From: Martelella radicis
GTDB lineage: Bacteria > Pseudomonadota > Alphaproteobacteria > Rhizobiales > Rhizobiaceae
Direction: 5' to 3'
Length of the DNA: 64,000 bases
Assembly (NCBI RefSeq): GCF_014196625.1
Contig: NZ_JACIDZ010000003.1
Span: 275,784-339,783 of the forward strand
The notes beneath the pieces were generated by a model. It did no database searches. It saw nothing but the letters and a program-made list of their open reading frames with translations, and was not told the DNA's origin. This document shows, in pieces, positions 17,687 through 26,728 of this stretch. The position numbers and the translations under genes are program-made. The stretch's first letter is position 1. Each line of letters begins with the position of its first letter.

Positions 17687-19207
17687 ATGGTCGAATCAGA
17701 AGCACAGGGGCGCCTTCCGGGCATCAACCCTGTCTCCGTGGTCGATATCGGGTCAAACTCGGTTCGCATCGTCATCTATGAGGGCCTGTCGCGTGCGCCG
17801 ACGGTGCTCTTCAACGAGAAGGTTCTCTGCGGCCTCGGGCGCGGCATCGCCGCAACCGGCAAGATGAACGAGGAAGGGGTCGAGCGCGCGCTCCGCGCGC
17901 TCAAGCGTTTCAAGGCCCTTGCCGTTCAGGCCCGCTCCGTCACCATGCATGTGCTGGCGACGGCGGCGGCCCGCGAGGCCGAGAACGGCCCGGCCTTCAT
18001 CGCCGCCGCGGAAGAAATCCTCGGCCAGGAAATCCGCGTGCTGACGGGGCGCGAAGAGGCGCTTTATTCTGCCTACGGCATCATCAGCGGCTTCTATCAG
18101 CCCGATGGCATTGCCGGCGACCTTGGCGGCGGTTCGCTCGAACTCATCGACATCAAGGACAAGACCTATGGCGACGGCATCACCCTGCCGCTCGGCGGCA
18201 TCCGTCTGTCCGAACTCTCCGAAGGTTCGCTGACCAAGGCGCGCAATTTTGCCAAGAAGCAGGTGAAGAAGGTGGGCTTCCTCGAAAAGGGACGCGGCCG
18301 CACCTTTTACGCCGTTGGCGGCACCTGGCGTAACATCGCCCGCCTGCACATGGAGATGACCGGCTATCCGCTGACCATGATGCAGGGCTACGAGATCGGC
18401 TATGAGGAAATGATGAGCTTCCTCGACCGGATCGGCGAGGACGAGGAACAGAAGGACCCGGCCTGGCAGGCCGTCTCCAAGAACCGCCGCATGCTCTTGC
18501 CCTTCGGCGCCATCGCCATGCGCGAGGTGCTGAGCATCATGGAGCCGAAATCGATCTGTTTTTCCGCGCAAGGGGTACGCGAGGGCCTGCTCTATTCACA
18601 GCTGAGCGTTGACGACCAGCAGCAGGACCCGCTTCTGGTCGCGGCCCGGCAGTTGGCGCTGTTGCGCGCCCGTTCGCCCAAGCACGCAACCGAGATTGCC
18701 GCCTGGACCGGTCTGATGCTGCGCCGCTTCGGCGTGGAGGAAACGCCTGAGGAGGCGCGCTACCGGCAGGCCGCCTGTCTTCTGGCCGATATCAGCTGGC
18801 GCGCCCATCCCGATTTTCGCGGACCGCAATCGCTGAACGTGATCGCGCATTCCTCGCTGACGGGCATCACCCATCCCGGCCGCGCCTTCATCGCGCTTGC
18901 GAACTACTACCGCTTCGAGGGCCTGCGCGACGACGACCATACCAATGGTCTTGGTTCCATCGCCACGCCGGAACTGATCGAACGCGCCAAGCTGCTCGGC
19001 GGCCTGTTGCGCGTCGCCTACCTGTTCTCGGCCTCGATGCCGGGGATTGTCGGCGCGCTCGACTTCCTGCCCGGCAAGGACAGTGACGTCGACCTCGAAC
19101 TGGTGGTGCCGGTCCAATATGCCGATTTCATCGGCGAACGCGTCGAGGGCCGCATGCAGCAGCTTTCCAAGCTCACCGGCAAGAATTTAGGCATCGCGAC
19201 GGTCTAG
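17687..19207 (+). CDS. ppx: Exopolyphosphatase / pppGpp phosphohydrolase family
   Basis: A 506-residue Ppx/GppA protein that removes terminal phosphate from polyphosphate. The ASKHA ATPase-fold motifs are VVDIGSNSVRIVIYEG at about 18-33 and GDLGGGSLELIDI at about 145-157. A C-terminal HD-like region follows, with IAHSSLTGITHPGRAFIALA around 385-405. It begins 11 bases after ppk and ends the purine/permease/hdaA/ppk/ppx neighbourhood. Activity on pppGpp in addition to polyphosphate cannot be judged from sequence. Confidence 0.95.
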   Translation: MVESEAQGRLPGINPVSVVDIGSNSVRIVIYEGLSRAPTVLFNEKVLCGLGRGIAATGKMNEEGVERALRALKRFKALAVQARSVTMHVLATAAAREAENGPAFIAAAEEILGQEIRVLTGREEALYSAYGIISGFYQPDGIAGDLGGGSLELIDIKDKTYGDGITLPLGGIRLSELSEGSLTKARNFAKKQVKKVGFLEKGRGRTFYAVGGTWRNIARLHMEMTGYPLTMMQGYEIGYEEMMSFLDRIGEDEEQKDPAWQAVSKNRRMLLPFGAIAMREVLSIMEPKSICFSAQGVREGLLYSQLSVDDQQQDPLLVAARQLALLRARSPKHATEIAAWTGLMLRRFGVEETPEEARYRQAACLLADISWRAHPDFRGPQSLNVIAHSSLTGITHPGRAFIALANYYRFEGLRDDDHTNGLGSIATPELIERAKLLGGLLRVAYLFSASMPGIVGALDFLPGKDSDVDLELVVPVQYADFIGERVEGRMQQLSKLTGKNLGIATV

Positions 19208-19260
19208 CGCTGGCCGTCAGGCCGGCGCAGGTTCTGACAAGCCTATCCTCTTTAGCGGAC

Positions 19261-19408
19261 GTCATCCTCGGGCTTGACGCGAGGATCTAACCACGGTTCC
19301 GCCAGCGCGGTGTTGGCGTTTCGCATTGGATTGTATTTGAAACGTTTTTTCGGAGACGCTTGTCGAGTAGAGGCGTGCTTGGATGCTCGGGACAGGCCCG
19401 AGCATGAC
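19261..19408. repeat. REPIN-like element, copy A
   Basis: A 148-bp element in the 275-bp space between ppx and the sodium-channel gene. Two palindromic arms face each other. The left arm starts GTCATCCTCG and has the hairpin ATCCTCG/CGAGGAT (19264-19286) followed by CTAACCAC. The right arm is its inverted relative, with hairpin ATGCTCGGG/CCCGAGCAT (19383-19405) ending in GAC. Copy B at 36404-36553 has the same structure in the opposite orientation. The pair of inverted REP units makes this REPIN-like. Confidence 0.85.
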
Positions 19409-19482
19409 GGCGGAGAGTGGGGAAGACCTTGTTAAACTGAGCCACCTATCGAGTTTCGCGGTGCGCGTTCCATGCGGGCAGT

Positions 19483-20289
19483 TCAGCTTTGCCTTGTCTT
19501 CGGCGTCTGTCTCAGCGCCGCCACCTCCTGTCGCAATGCCTTCAGCTCCGACAGGATCATCTGCATTTCCGGCTCCCGCGCCTGGCGGTTTTCCTCGAGC
19601 AGTTCCTGCTCGTGCTCCTTCTGCATGGCCGAGACGATGATGCCGATGAAGAGGTTGAGCACGGTGAATGCGGTCGAAAGGATGAAGGGCACGAAGAACA
19701 GCCAGGCATTGGGATAGACGTCCATGACCGGGCGGACGATGCCCATCGACCAGCTTTCCAGCGTCATGATCTGGAACAGCGAATAGATCGTGGCGCCGAG
19801 CGATCCGAACCATTCGGGGAAGGCCTCGCCGTAAAGCTTGGTGGCGATCACGGCGAAGATGTAGAAGACCAGCGCCATCAGCACGATGATCGAGCCCATG
19901 CCGGGAAGGGCGGCCACGAGCCCGCCGATCACGCGCCTCAGTGACGGGATCATCGACAGTAGCCGCAGCGCACGCAGGATCCTGAGCGCGCGCAGCACCT
20001 GGAGGGGACCGCTTGCGGGCAGGAGGCTGATGACCACGATGGTGAAATCGAACAGGCTCCACGGATCGCGGAAGAAACGCAGGCGCTGGGCATAAAGGCG
20101 CAGAGCGATTTCAACGACGAAGATAATCAGCACGAGGCGGTCGAAAAAGCGCAGCACCGGCCCGGCGAAGCTCTGCATCACCGTATCGGAGGTCTCGAAA
20201 CCCAGCGTGATCGCGTTGATGATGATGACCGTCAGAATAAAGGCTTCCCAGTTACGGGACGTCGTCAAAGCCAGCACCTTGTCACGCAT
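19483..20289 (-). CDS. Voltage-gated sodium channel, NaChBac-like
   Basis: A 268-residue six-helix ion channel. S4 has arginines at every third position (R100, R103, R106, R109), the voltage sensor. The pore holds TLESW at 176-180, the selectivity filter of bacterial Nav channels. S5 (about 133-152), S6 (about 196-222) and a C-terminal coiled coil (about 224-262) that would tetramerise the subunits are visible. The ATG at 20289-20287 has a GGAG site 11 bases upstream; a longer reading adds 57 residues with no channel-like sequence. Single gene, flanked by a REPIN-like element and a secreted MBL-type protein gene. Confidence 0.92.
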   Translation of the reverse strand: MRDKVLALTTSRNWEAFILTVIIINAITLGFETSDTVMQSFAGPVLRFFDRLVLIIFVVEIALRLYAQRLRFFRDPWSLFDFTIVVISLLPASGPLQVLRALRILRALRLLSMIPSLRRVIGGLVAALPGMGSIIVLMALVFYIFAVIATKLYGEAFPEWFGSLGATIYSLFQIMTLESWSMGIVRPVMDVYPNAWLFFVPFILSTAFTVLNLFIGIIVSAMQKEHEQELLEENRQAREPEMQMILSELKALRQEVAALRQTPKTRQS

Positions 20290-20494
20290 GTTTTCTCGAT
20301 CTCCGATTGTCTTGCCCTCGGCAATCGAGATGGGGGAGGGCTTGCGATAAAGCAAGACGCGCCGGCCCTTTGTGCCGACCGCCCTGCCGCAGAGGCTTTC
20401 ACGAATGTGTGAACACCATTGCGCGGGGCTTACGTGGACCTTTCTCTGGTTCTCCCGCACACTGTCGCCATCCTCAAAACAAGGGGGAATGGCA

Positions 20495-21304
20495 ATGCTT
20501 CGTCAACTTGCGATGCTCGTTCCTGCAGTCCTGATGCTCGCGGCAGCGAGCGCGGCCGCGCAATCGCGCCCGCCGGTCAGCCAGTGCCAGGCGATTGCCG
20601 AACGCCTGCCGGATGTGAAATTCGCAAGCTTCATGCCTGTTGCCTATGAGGCGCCGGAGGTGACGATCACCTTCATCGGCCATTCCACATATCTGATCGA
20701 GACGCCGCAAGGTGTGCGGATCGCGACCGACTATTCAGGTTTTCTGTTGCCAGGCGGGCCGCCGGACGTGGCGACGATGAACAAGGCGCATGAGAGCCAT
20801 TTCACGCTGAGCCCCGATCCCGGCATCGGCATGGTGCTCCACGGCTGGGGCGACGTGCCTGGCGAGGCGGCCGACCACGACCTTGTCGTCGGCGATACCT
20901 ATATTCGCAATGTCACCACCGATATCCGCGCCTGGGGCAGTTTCGAGGAAGACGGCAATTCCATCTTCATCTTCGAGGTGGCGGGCCTGTGCATCGGGCA
21001 CCTTGGCCATTTGCATCATGAACTGACCGACAGCCATATCATGGAAATCGGCCGGCTTGATGTGGTCATGGTGCCCGTGGACGGCGGGTTGACGCTGGGG
21101 GCCGAGAGCATGCGCAACGTCATCGAGCGGCTTTATTCCTCGATCGTTCTGCCCATGCACCGCACCGGCCCGCGCGTCAGGAGTTTCGCCGAGATGATGG
21201 GCGATGGCTTCGAGGTGGTCTACTCCGACAGCCGTTCGCTGACGGTCTCGCTCAGGACGTTGTCGAGCCCGCCGAAGATCATCCTTCTGGACGGCGTGTG
21301 GTAG
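20495..21304 (+). CDS. Secreted MBL-fold-like protein with altered metal motif
   Basis: A 269-residue protein from the ATG at 20495, which has an AGGGGG ribosome site seven bases upstream; another ATG lies two codons earlier. Residues 1-22 form a signal peptide ([17 protein letters not shown]), so it is exported. The body resembles UlaG-type beta-lactamase-fold proteins: [19 protein letters not shown], then a [11 protein letters not shown] strand-loop and [15 protein letters not shown]. The classical HxHxDH motif is not present; the equivalent area reads NKAHESHFT. Whether it binds metal or is catalytic is therefore open. Confidence 0.78.
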   Translation: MLRQLAMLVPAVLMLAAASAAAQSRPPVSQCQAIAERLPDVKFASFMPVAYEAPEVTITFIGHSTYLIETPQGVRIATDYSGFLLPGGPPDVATMNKAHESHFTLSPDPGIGMVLHGWGDVPGEAADHDLVVGDTYIRNVTTDIRAWGSFEEDGNSIFIFEVAGLCIGHLGHLHHELTDSHIMEIGRLDVVMVPVDGGLTLGAESMRNVIERLYSSIVLPMHRTGPRVRSFAEMMGDGFEVVYSDSRSLTVSLRTLSSPPKIILLDGVW

Positions 21305-21422
21305 GTTCTGCCCAACCGCGCCTCTCTTTGTCCCGCAAGCGCGCCTGGGCTTGAACCAGAAGCCCTGCGCCCTTATAAGGCGCCCATTCTATCGTTTAAA
21401 AGATAAAGACAGGGCGGAGCTC

Positions 21423-22169
21423 ATGGCGGGCCATTCACAGTTCAAAAACATCATGCATCGCAAGGGCCGGCAGGATGCGGTGCGTTCGAAAATGTTCTCC
21501 AAGCTGGCGCGCGAGATTACCGTCGCCGCCAAGATGGGCACGCCGGACCCGGACATGAACCCGCGTTTGCGTCTGGCGATCCAGAACGCCAAGGCGCAGT
21601 CCATGCCCAAGGACAATATCGAACGCGCGGTCAAGAAGGCTGCCGGCGGCGACGCGGAAAATTATGACGAAGTGCGCTATGAGGGCTATGGTCCGGGCGG
21701 CGTCGCTGTCATCGTCGAGGCGCTTTCGGATAACCGCAACCGCACGGCCTCCAATGTCCGCTCGATCTTCACCAAGGCCGGCGGCGCGCTCGGCGAAACC
21801 GGCTCGGTCGCCTTCTCCTTCGATCACGTCGGCGAGATCGTCTACAAGAGCGAAGCCGGCGACGCGGACGCCATCATGGAAGCCGCGATCGAGGCCGGCG
21901 CGGAGGACGTCGTGTCCGACGAGGACGGTCACACGATCTACTGCGCCTTCGAGGACATCAACGAGGTCTCTTCCGCGCTTCAGGAAACGCTTGGCGAAGC
22001 CGACAGCGTTAAGGCCATCTGGAAGCCGCAGAACACCATCCCGGTGGACGAGGAGCGCGCAACATCGCTGATGCGCCTGATCGAGAACCTGGAAGACGAT
22101 GATGACGTGCAGAACGTCTATTCGAATTTCGAGGTCGATGATGAGGTCATGGCCAAGCTTTCGGCCTGA
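21423..22169 (+). CDS. yebC: YebC/PmpR family protein (TACO1 homologue)
   Basis: A 248-residue YebC family protein, annotated as a transcription regulator and also linked to translation of difficult sequences. It begins [18 protein letters not shown], the exact family N-terminus, with a GGAG site upstream. [24 protein letters not shown] around 44-67 and [22 protein letters not shown] around 90-111 are conserved blocks. It is monocistronic: a hairpin with a T run follows 22 bases after the stop. rpmE is convergent on the other strand. Confidence 0.95.
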   Translation: MAGHSQFKNIMHRKGRQDAVRSKMFSKLAREITVAAKMGTPDPDMNPRLRLAIQNAKAQSMPKDNIERAVKKAAGGDAENYDEVRYEGYGPGGVAVIVEALSDNRNRTASNVRSIFTKAGGALGETGSVAFSFDHVGEIVYKSEAGDADAIMEAAIEAGAEDVVSDEDGHTIYCAFEDINEVSSALQETLGEADSVKAIWKPQNTIPVDEERATSLMRLIENLEDDDDVQNVYSNFEVDDEVMAKLSA

Positions 22170-22191
22170 GTTTTCGAAAAAGAGATCGAAG

Positions 22192-22222
22192 AAAGGCCGC
22201 CGGGAGAAGCTTGGCGGCTTTT
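22192..22222 (+). terminator. Likely terminator of yebC
   Basis: GCCGCC and GGCGGC arms separated by an 11-base loop, with four T residues after, beginning 22 bases past the yebC stop. Confidence 0.65.
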
Positions 22223-22343
22223 ACGCGTCTGGAGACCCCGCCATCAACTGGCCTCACCCCGGGTGGGTTTCGAGTATTATCCCTGCATATCCCGTCATGA
22301 AGGGTTCCTCGGCAAGGGGCATTCATCAGGTCAACGGAAAAAC

Positions 22344-22369
22344 AAAACCCGGCACAAGGGCCGGGTTTT
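22344..22369. terminator. Bidirectional terminator between yebC and rpmE
   Basis: AAAACCCGGC pairs perfectly with GCCGGGTTTT around a six-base loop. A-rich and T-rich flanks make it work on both strands; it ends 25 bases from the rpmE stop. Confidence 0.8.
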
Positions 22370-22394
22370 CGAAAGGTTCGCACTGACCAAAAGA

Positions 22395-22616
22395 TCAGAT
22401 GCCGAGGCCGCCGAAGCGCTTGTTGAACTTGGAGACGCGGCCGCCGCGATCGAGCAGCTGCTGCGAACCACCGGTCCATGCCGGGTGCGAGGTCGGGTCG
22501 ATGTCGAGGTTCAGGACATCGCCTTCCTTGCCCCAGGTGGAGCGGGTCTCGTATTCCGTGCCGTCCGTCATGACGACCTTGATCATGTGATAGTCGGGAT
22601 GAATATCAGCCTTCAT
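22395..22616 (-). CDS. rpmE: 50S ribosomal protein L31
   Basis: A 73-residue large-subunit protein starting [19 protein letters not shown] at 22616-22614, with an AGGAA ribosome site. The [20 protein letters not shown] segment and C-terminal [14 protein letters not shown] are typical of the alphaproteobacterial form. No CxxC pairs are present, so it is the zinc-free type. An in-frame extension to 22850 exists but overlaps the divergent ABC exporter and has no L31 sequence, so it was not used. Confidence 0.96.
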   Translation of the reverse strand: MKADIHPDYHMIKVVMTDGTEYETRSTWGKEGDVLNLDIDPTSHPAWTGGSQQLLDRGGRVSKFNKRFGGLGI

Positions 22617-22812
22617 AACTCTCGTTCCTGCAAGTTCGTTACCAGGCCGGCTGCCATTGCGCCCGCCGGGCCTATTGAATAAACAAAGCCGTGCGACCTT
22701 AATAAAGCCCACGGCTGTCGATGAGGTTGCGGTCGCTATACAGGAACGTGGGCCGAATAACAAGAGCCGCCTGACGCAATATCGGGTCGTGCCAAGAGTG
22801 AAGGAAATTCCC

Positions 22813-24600
22813 GTGAGCAGTAATGCCAAGACGAGCGGCGGCAGGGCCAAGGAGCTTCGCCCGCTGGCAGCGATCCTGCCCTATATTGCCGCCTATCGCG
22901 GCCTCGTTGCCGGCGCGCTGGTGTTCCTCTTCACGGCATCGCTCGTTACCCTTGCCCTGCCCGTTGCCGTGCGCCGGGTGATCGACCATGGCTTTTCGGC
23001 CGATGACGCACAGCTCATCAACAATTATTTCCTGGTGCTCGGCCTGATGGCGCTGGCGCTCGGCGTTTCCAGCGCGCTTCGCTATTTCTTCGTGATGATC
23101 CTCGGCGAGCGCGTCGTCACCGATCTGAGACGCGATGTCTTCGCCCATGTCATCCGGCTGTCTCCCGCCTTCTTCGACATCAACCAGTCGGGCGAGATCG
23201 TCTCCCGGCTGACGGCCGACACGGTGCAGATCAAGTCCGCCTTCGGCGCGAGCGCCTCGATCGCGCTGCGCAACCTGATCATGGGGCTCGGCGCGCTGGC
23301 GATGATGATCTACACCTCGCCGCGCCTCTCCGTGCTGGTGATCGTGGCGATCCCGCTGGTGGTCCTGCCGCTGATCGCCGCAGGACGCAATGTGCGCACC
23401 CGCTCGCGCGCCGCCCAGGACCAGCTTGCCGATGCCACCGCCTATTCCAGCGAGGCGATCGGCGCGACCCGCACGCTTCAGGCCTTCACTGCGGAAGCCA
23501 TGGCCGCCGAACGCTATGGCCGCGGCGTGGAGAATGCCTTCTCCGCCGTGCGCGCGGCGTTGAAGGCGCGCGCCGGACTGACGGCTGTGGCGATCTCCAT
23601 GGTGTTCTGCTCGATCACGGCGATTCTCTGGTTCGGCGCGCAGTCCGTGCTGTCGGGTTCGATGAGCGGCGGAACGCTAGGCCAGTTCCTGCTTTACTCC
23701 GTGCTCGCCGCCGGCGCGCTCGGCCAGCTTTCGGAAGTCTGGGGCGAACTGTCGCTGGCCGCCGGCGCGGCCGAGCGCCTGAGCGAGCTTCTCATGGAAC
23801 CTTCCGCCATCAAGGCGCCGGCCAATCCCGTTGCCTTGCCCCTGCCCTCGCGCGGGGCGCTTGACGTGGACGACGTCTCGTTCCGTTACCCGACCGGTGG
23901 CGCCAAGGCCGGCGCGCTGAACGGGCTTTCGCTGACCGTTGCCGCCGGCGAGACGGTTGCGGTGGTTGGCCCATCGGGCGCGGGCAAAAGCACGCTCTTT
24001 TCGCTTCTGCTCCGGTTTTACGACCCCGACAAGGGTGCAATCAGGCTTGATGGCGTTGATCTGCGCCAAGCCGATCCTGAGGCCGTTCGCGTGCGTTATG
24101 CGCTCGTGCCGCAGGATGTCGCGATCTTCGCCGCCAGCATTCACGACAATATCGCGCTCGGCAAACCGGAAGCGACGCGCGAAGAGGTCCGTGCCGCCGC
24201 CATTGCTGCCCAGGCCGACGGTTTCATCGAAAGGCTTGAGGACGGCTACGACACCATGGCAGGCGAACGCGGCATCACCCTGTCCGGCGGCCAGCGCCAG
24301 CGCATCGCCATTGCCCGCGCCGTGCTGCGCGACGCGCCGGTGCTATTGCTGGACGAGGCGACCTCCGCGCTTGACGCGGAAAGCGAGACGCTGGTGCAGC
24401 AGGCGCTCGGCGGGCTGATGAAGGGCCGCACCACACTGGTGATCGCCCATCGGCTCGCGACCGTGCTTTCCGCCGACCGCATTCTGGTGATGGATGAGGG
24501 CCGGATCGTCGAGGAGGGCACGCATGAGGAACTGGTCGCCAGAAACGGGCTTTATGCCCGTCTGGCGCGGCTGCAGTTCAACACGGATGAGGGTGCCTGA
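22813..24600 (+). CDS. ABC exporter, fused permease-ATPase (MsbA-like)
   Basis: A 595-residue half-transporter. The start is GTG at 22813, six bases after AAGGAA; an ATG at 22657 would add 52 residues unlike the family. Six membrane helices span about 30-300, then an ATPase domain with Walker [11 protein letters not shown] near 390, Q-loop [17 protein letters not shown] near 432-450, signature [14 protein letters not shown] near 493, and Walker [15 protein letters not shown] near 515. Homodimer formation is expected. The substrate, lipid or drug, cannot be told from sequence. It runs toward the convergent EamA gene. Confidence 0.93.
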   Translation: MSSNAKTSGGRAKELRPLAAILPYIAAYRGLVAGALVFLFTASLVTLALPVAVRRVIDHGFSADDAQLINNYFLVLGLMALALGVSSALRYFFVMILGERVVTDLRRDVFAHVIRLSPAFFDINQSGEIVSRLTADTVQIKSAFGASASIALRNLIMGLGALAMMIYTSPRLSVLVIVAIPLVVLPLIAAGRNVRTRSRAAQDQLADATAYSSEAIGATRTLQAFTAEAMAAERYGRGVENAFSAVRAALKARAGLTAVAISMVFCSITAILWFGAQSVLSGSMSGGTLGQFLLYSVLAAGALGQLSEVWGELSLAAGAAERLSELLMEPSAIKAPANPVALPLPSRGALDVDDVSFRYPTGGAKAGALNGLSLTVAAGETVAVVGPSGAGKSTLFSLLLRFYDPDKGAIRLDGVDLRQADPEAVRVRYALVPQDVAIFAASIHDNIALGKPEATREEVRAAAIAAQADGFIERLEDGYDTMAGERGITLSGGQRQRIAIARAVLRDAPVLLLDEATSALDAESETLVQQALGGLMKGRTTLVIAHRLATVLSADRILVMDEGRIVEEGTHEELVARNGLYARLARLQFNTDEGA

Positions 24601-24606
24601 GCTGCC

Positions 24607-25494
24607 TCATCCCTGGGGCTTGCGCCCGGTTGGCATGAAGGTGGCGGCGAAGATCAGCGCGATGCCGGCCCAGACGATCGGCTGCGGCCATTCGCCGAAG
24701 ACGACCAGCCCCATCATCACCGCGAGCGGCAACGCCATGTGCAGGGCGGGCGTCAGCACCACCGCATCAGCCATGGAAAAGGCCCTCAGCATGCAATAAT
24801 TGCTGGCATTGACCAGCGTTGCCGACAGGAGCAGCAGACCCAGATCGCCGAGCCCGATCGGCGACCAGAAAAACAGCGCCGGGATGGCCGCGATCGCCGC
24901 CATCAGCGCATACATCCAGAAAAGCGCCGGCAGGAAGGCCTCGTTCATCGCCAGCATCTTGAGGACGATGTTCTTCGCCGCAAGCGCAATCGCCGCTCCG
25001 ATCGCCACAAGGCCGGCAAGCTGAAACGCTTCGCTTCCGGGCCGCAGGATCAGGAAGGCGCCGGAAAGGCCGAGCGCTACAGCGAGCCAGCGACGCCAGT
25101 CCGCCTTTTCCTTCAACAGCACGATCGCCAGCGGGATGACGAAAAAGGTCTCGAGCTGGAACAGCGACGAGGCGACGGTAAAAGGCAGCAGCGAAAGCGA
25201 GGTGAAGATCAGGAAGCTGACCAGAACGCCGAGAGCCGAGCGGATCAGCAGCAGGCGCGGCGATTTGATGGTGAAGCCCGCCCTGCCTTTCGATGCCGCG
25301 ATCGGCAGCACCATCGCCGCCGCCAGGCCCGATTGCACGAACACCAGCATGACCGGCTCGTGCCGGCTCGTCAGTATCTTTGTCAACGTGTCGACAAAGG
25401 TGAAGGCGGCAACGCCGCCGATCATCAGAAAGATCGCGACAAGGCGACTGTCGGGCCGCCAGCGCGCAGCCCGTGCGGGCAGGACGAAGGTCAT
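24607..25494 (-). CDS. EamA/DMT-superfamily transporter
   Basis: A 295-residue inner-membrane protein with ten predicted helices in two EamA repeats (about 20-150 and 160-285). LFQLETFFVIPLAIVLLKEKADWRRW around 112-137 ends the first repeat in the family's characteristic way, and GLVVFGEWPQPIVWAGIALI ends the second. Drug or metabolite export is the usual assignment; no substrate can be given. Convergent with the ABC exporter gene, only six bases between the two stops. The 200-bp space 25495-25694 upstream holds no gene that I can see. Confidence 0.9.
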   Translation of the reverse strand: MTFVLPARAARWRPDSRLVAIFLMIGGVAAFTFVDTLTKILTSRHEPVMLVFVQSGLAAAMVLPIAASKGRAGFTIKSPRLLLIRSALGVLVSFLIFTSLSLLPFTVASSLFQLETFFVIPLAIVLLKEKADWRRWLAVALGLSGAFLILRPGSEAFQLAGLVAIGAAIALAAKNIVLKMLAMNEAFLPALFWMYALMAAIAAIPALFFWSPIGLGDLGLLLLSATLVNASNYCMLRAFSMADAVVLTPALHMALPLAVMMGLVVFGEWPQPIVWAGIALIFAATFMPTGRKPQG

Positions 25495-25694
25495 TTCTCA
25501 CTCCTGAACAAGCATCTGTTCGTCTTGGGATGCTTCCTGGAGGAACCCTCGTCCGCTTGTCAGGAAGAACAGCGCTCACAAGGAGCGCGGCGGTTGGGCG
25601 ACTTGCGCCGTACCACCCTTGCGGAGCGCACAGAATAGGAAAGAGCGCGCCGGAAGGCAAGCCCGGCGCGGCTGAGGCCGAAGGGCGAGCGCCC

Positions 25695-26726
25695 TCAGCG
25701 CTCGGTCAGCTTGAACTCGATGCGGCGGTTCTGGGCGCGTGCTTCCGGCGTTTCGCCCGGCGCGATGGGCTGGTATTCGGCAAAGCCCGCCGCCACGAGG
25801 CGCGTCGCCGGCACGCCCTGCGATATCAGGTAGCGAACCACCGAATTCGCGCGCGCGGTCGAAAGCTCCCAGTTATCGGCAAACTGACCGCCGGGCCGGA
25901 TCGGTACGTCATCCGTATGGCCATCGACGCGCAGCACCCAATTGATGTCCTCCGGAATTTCTGGCGCAATCTCGAGAAGCGCCGTCGCCAGCTTGGACAG
26001 CTCGGCACGGCCGTCATCATTCAGCTCATCGGAGCCGGAGGGAAACAAAACCTCCGACTGGAACACGAAACGGTCGCCGACGACGCGGATATTTTCGCGG
26101 TCCGACAGGATCTGTCTCAGTCTGCCGAAGAAGTCCGAGCGATAGCGGTTGAGCTCCTGCACCTTCTGGGCAAGCGCCGTGTTCAGGCGTCGGCCAAGGT
26201 CGGCAATGCGCGCCTGCGAGGCCTCGTCCTTGGCCTCGGAAATCTCCAGCGCCTCCTCGACGGCGGCAAGCTGGGCGCGAAGGGCAGAAATCTGCTGGTT
26301 GAGAAGCGCCAACTGGCTTTGCGCCTTCGCCGTCAACTGACGTTCGGCCTCGAGATCCTGCGAAAGCGAGGAGATGCGGGCATCGGCGGCATCGCTGACG
26401 CCGGCGCCTTCATCGAGAAGCGACTGCAAGCGCGACCGCTCGGCCTGGGCCGAGGCGAGCGAAGCCTGCAGTGAGGCGATCGCATCGCTAGCATCCTGAT
26501 TGTTGCTTTTCTCCAGCGCCAGAAGCTGCGTCAGTTCGGCGATCTGGCTGTTCAGCCGGTTCAGCACCTCGTCCTTGCCGGAGATTTCGCGCGTCAGGAT
26601 AAACTGGCCGATCACGAACACGGTCAAAAGGAACATGATCGCCAGAAGCAGAGTCGACAGCGCGTCGACGAAACCGGGCCAGTAGTCGACGTTGCGGTTG
26701 GATCGACGGTTGCGGGCGAGCGCCAT
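25695..26726 (-). CDS. OmpA/MotB-like peptidoglycan-binding protein of a proton-channel pair
   Basis: A 343-residue envelope protein. A single N-terminal helix (about 18-42) carries Asp21 in the GFVDALSTLLLAIMF context, matching the proton-binding Asp of MotB/ExbD-type proteins. A long coiled coil (about 50-190) follows, then an OmpA-like domain whose peptidoglycan motif includes WVLRVDGHTDDVPI and TARANSVVRYL. It starts two bases after the ExbB/MotA-like stop, so the two are made together. Not flagellar: no flagellar genes nearby. Its job in the envelope is not known. Confidence 0.87.
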   Translation of the reverse strand: MALARNRRSNRNVDYWPGFVDALSTLLLAIMFLLTVFVIGQFILTREISGKDEVLNRLNSQIAELTQLLALEKSNNQDASDAIASLQASLASAQAERSRLQSLLDEGAGVSDAADARISSLSQDLEAERQLTAKAQSQLALLNQQISALRAQLAAVEEALEISEAKDEASQARIADLGRRLNTALAQKVQELNRYRSDFFGRLRQILSDRENIRVVGDRFVFQSEVLFPSGSDELNDDGRAELSKLATALLEIAPEIPEDINWVLRVDGHTDDVPIRPGGQFADNWELSTARANSVVRYLISQGVPATRLVAAGFAEYQPIAPGETPEARAQNRRIEFKLTER

Positions 26727-26728
26727 GG

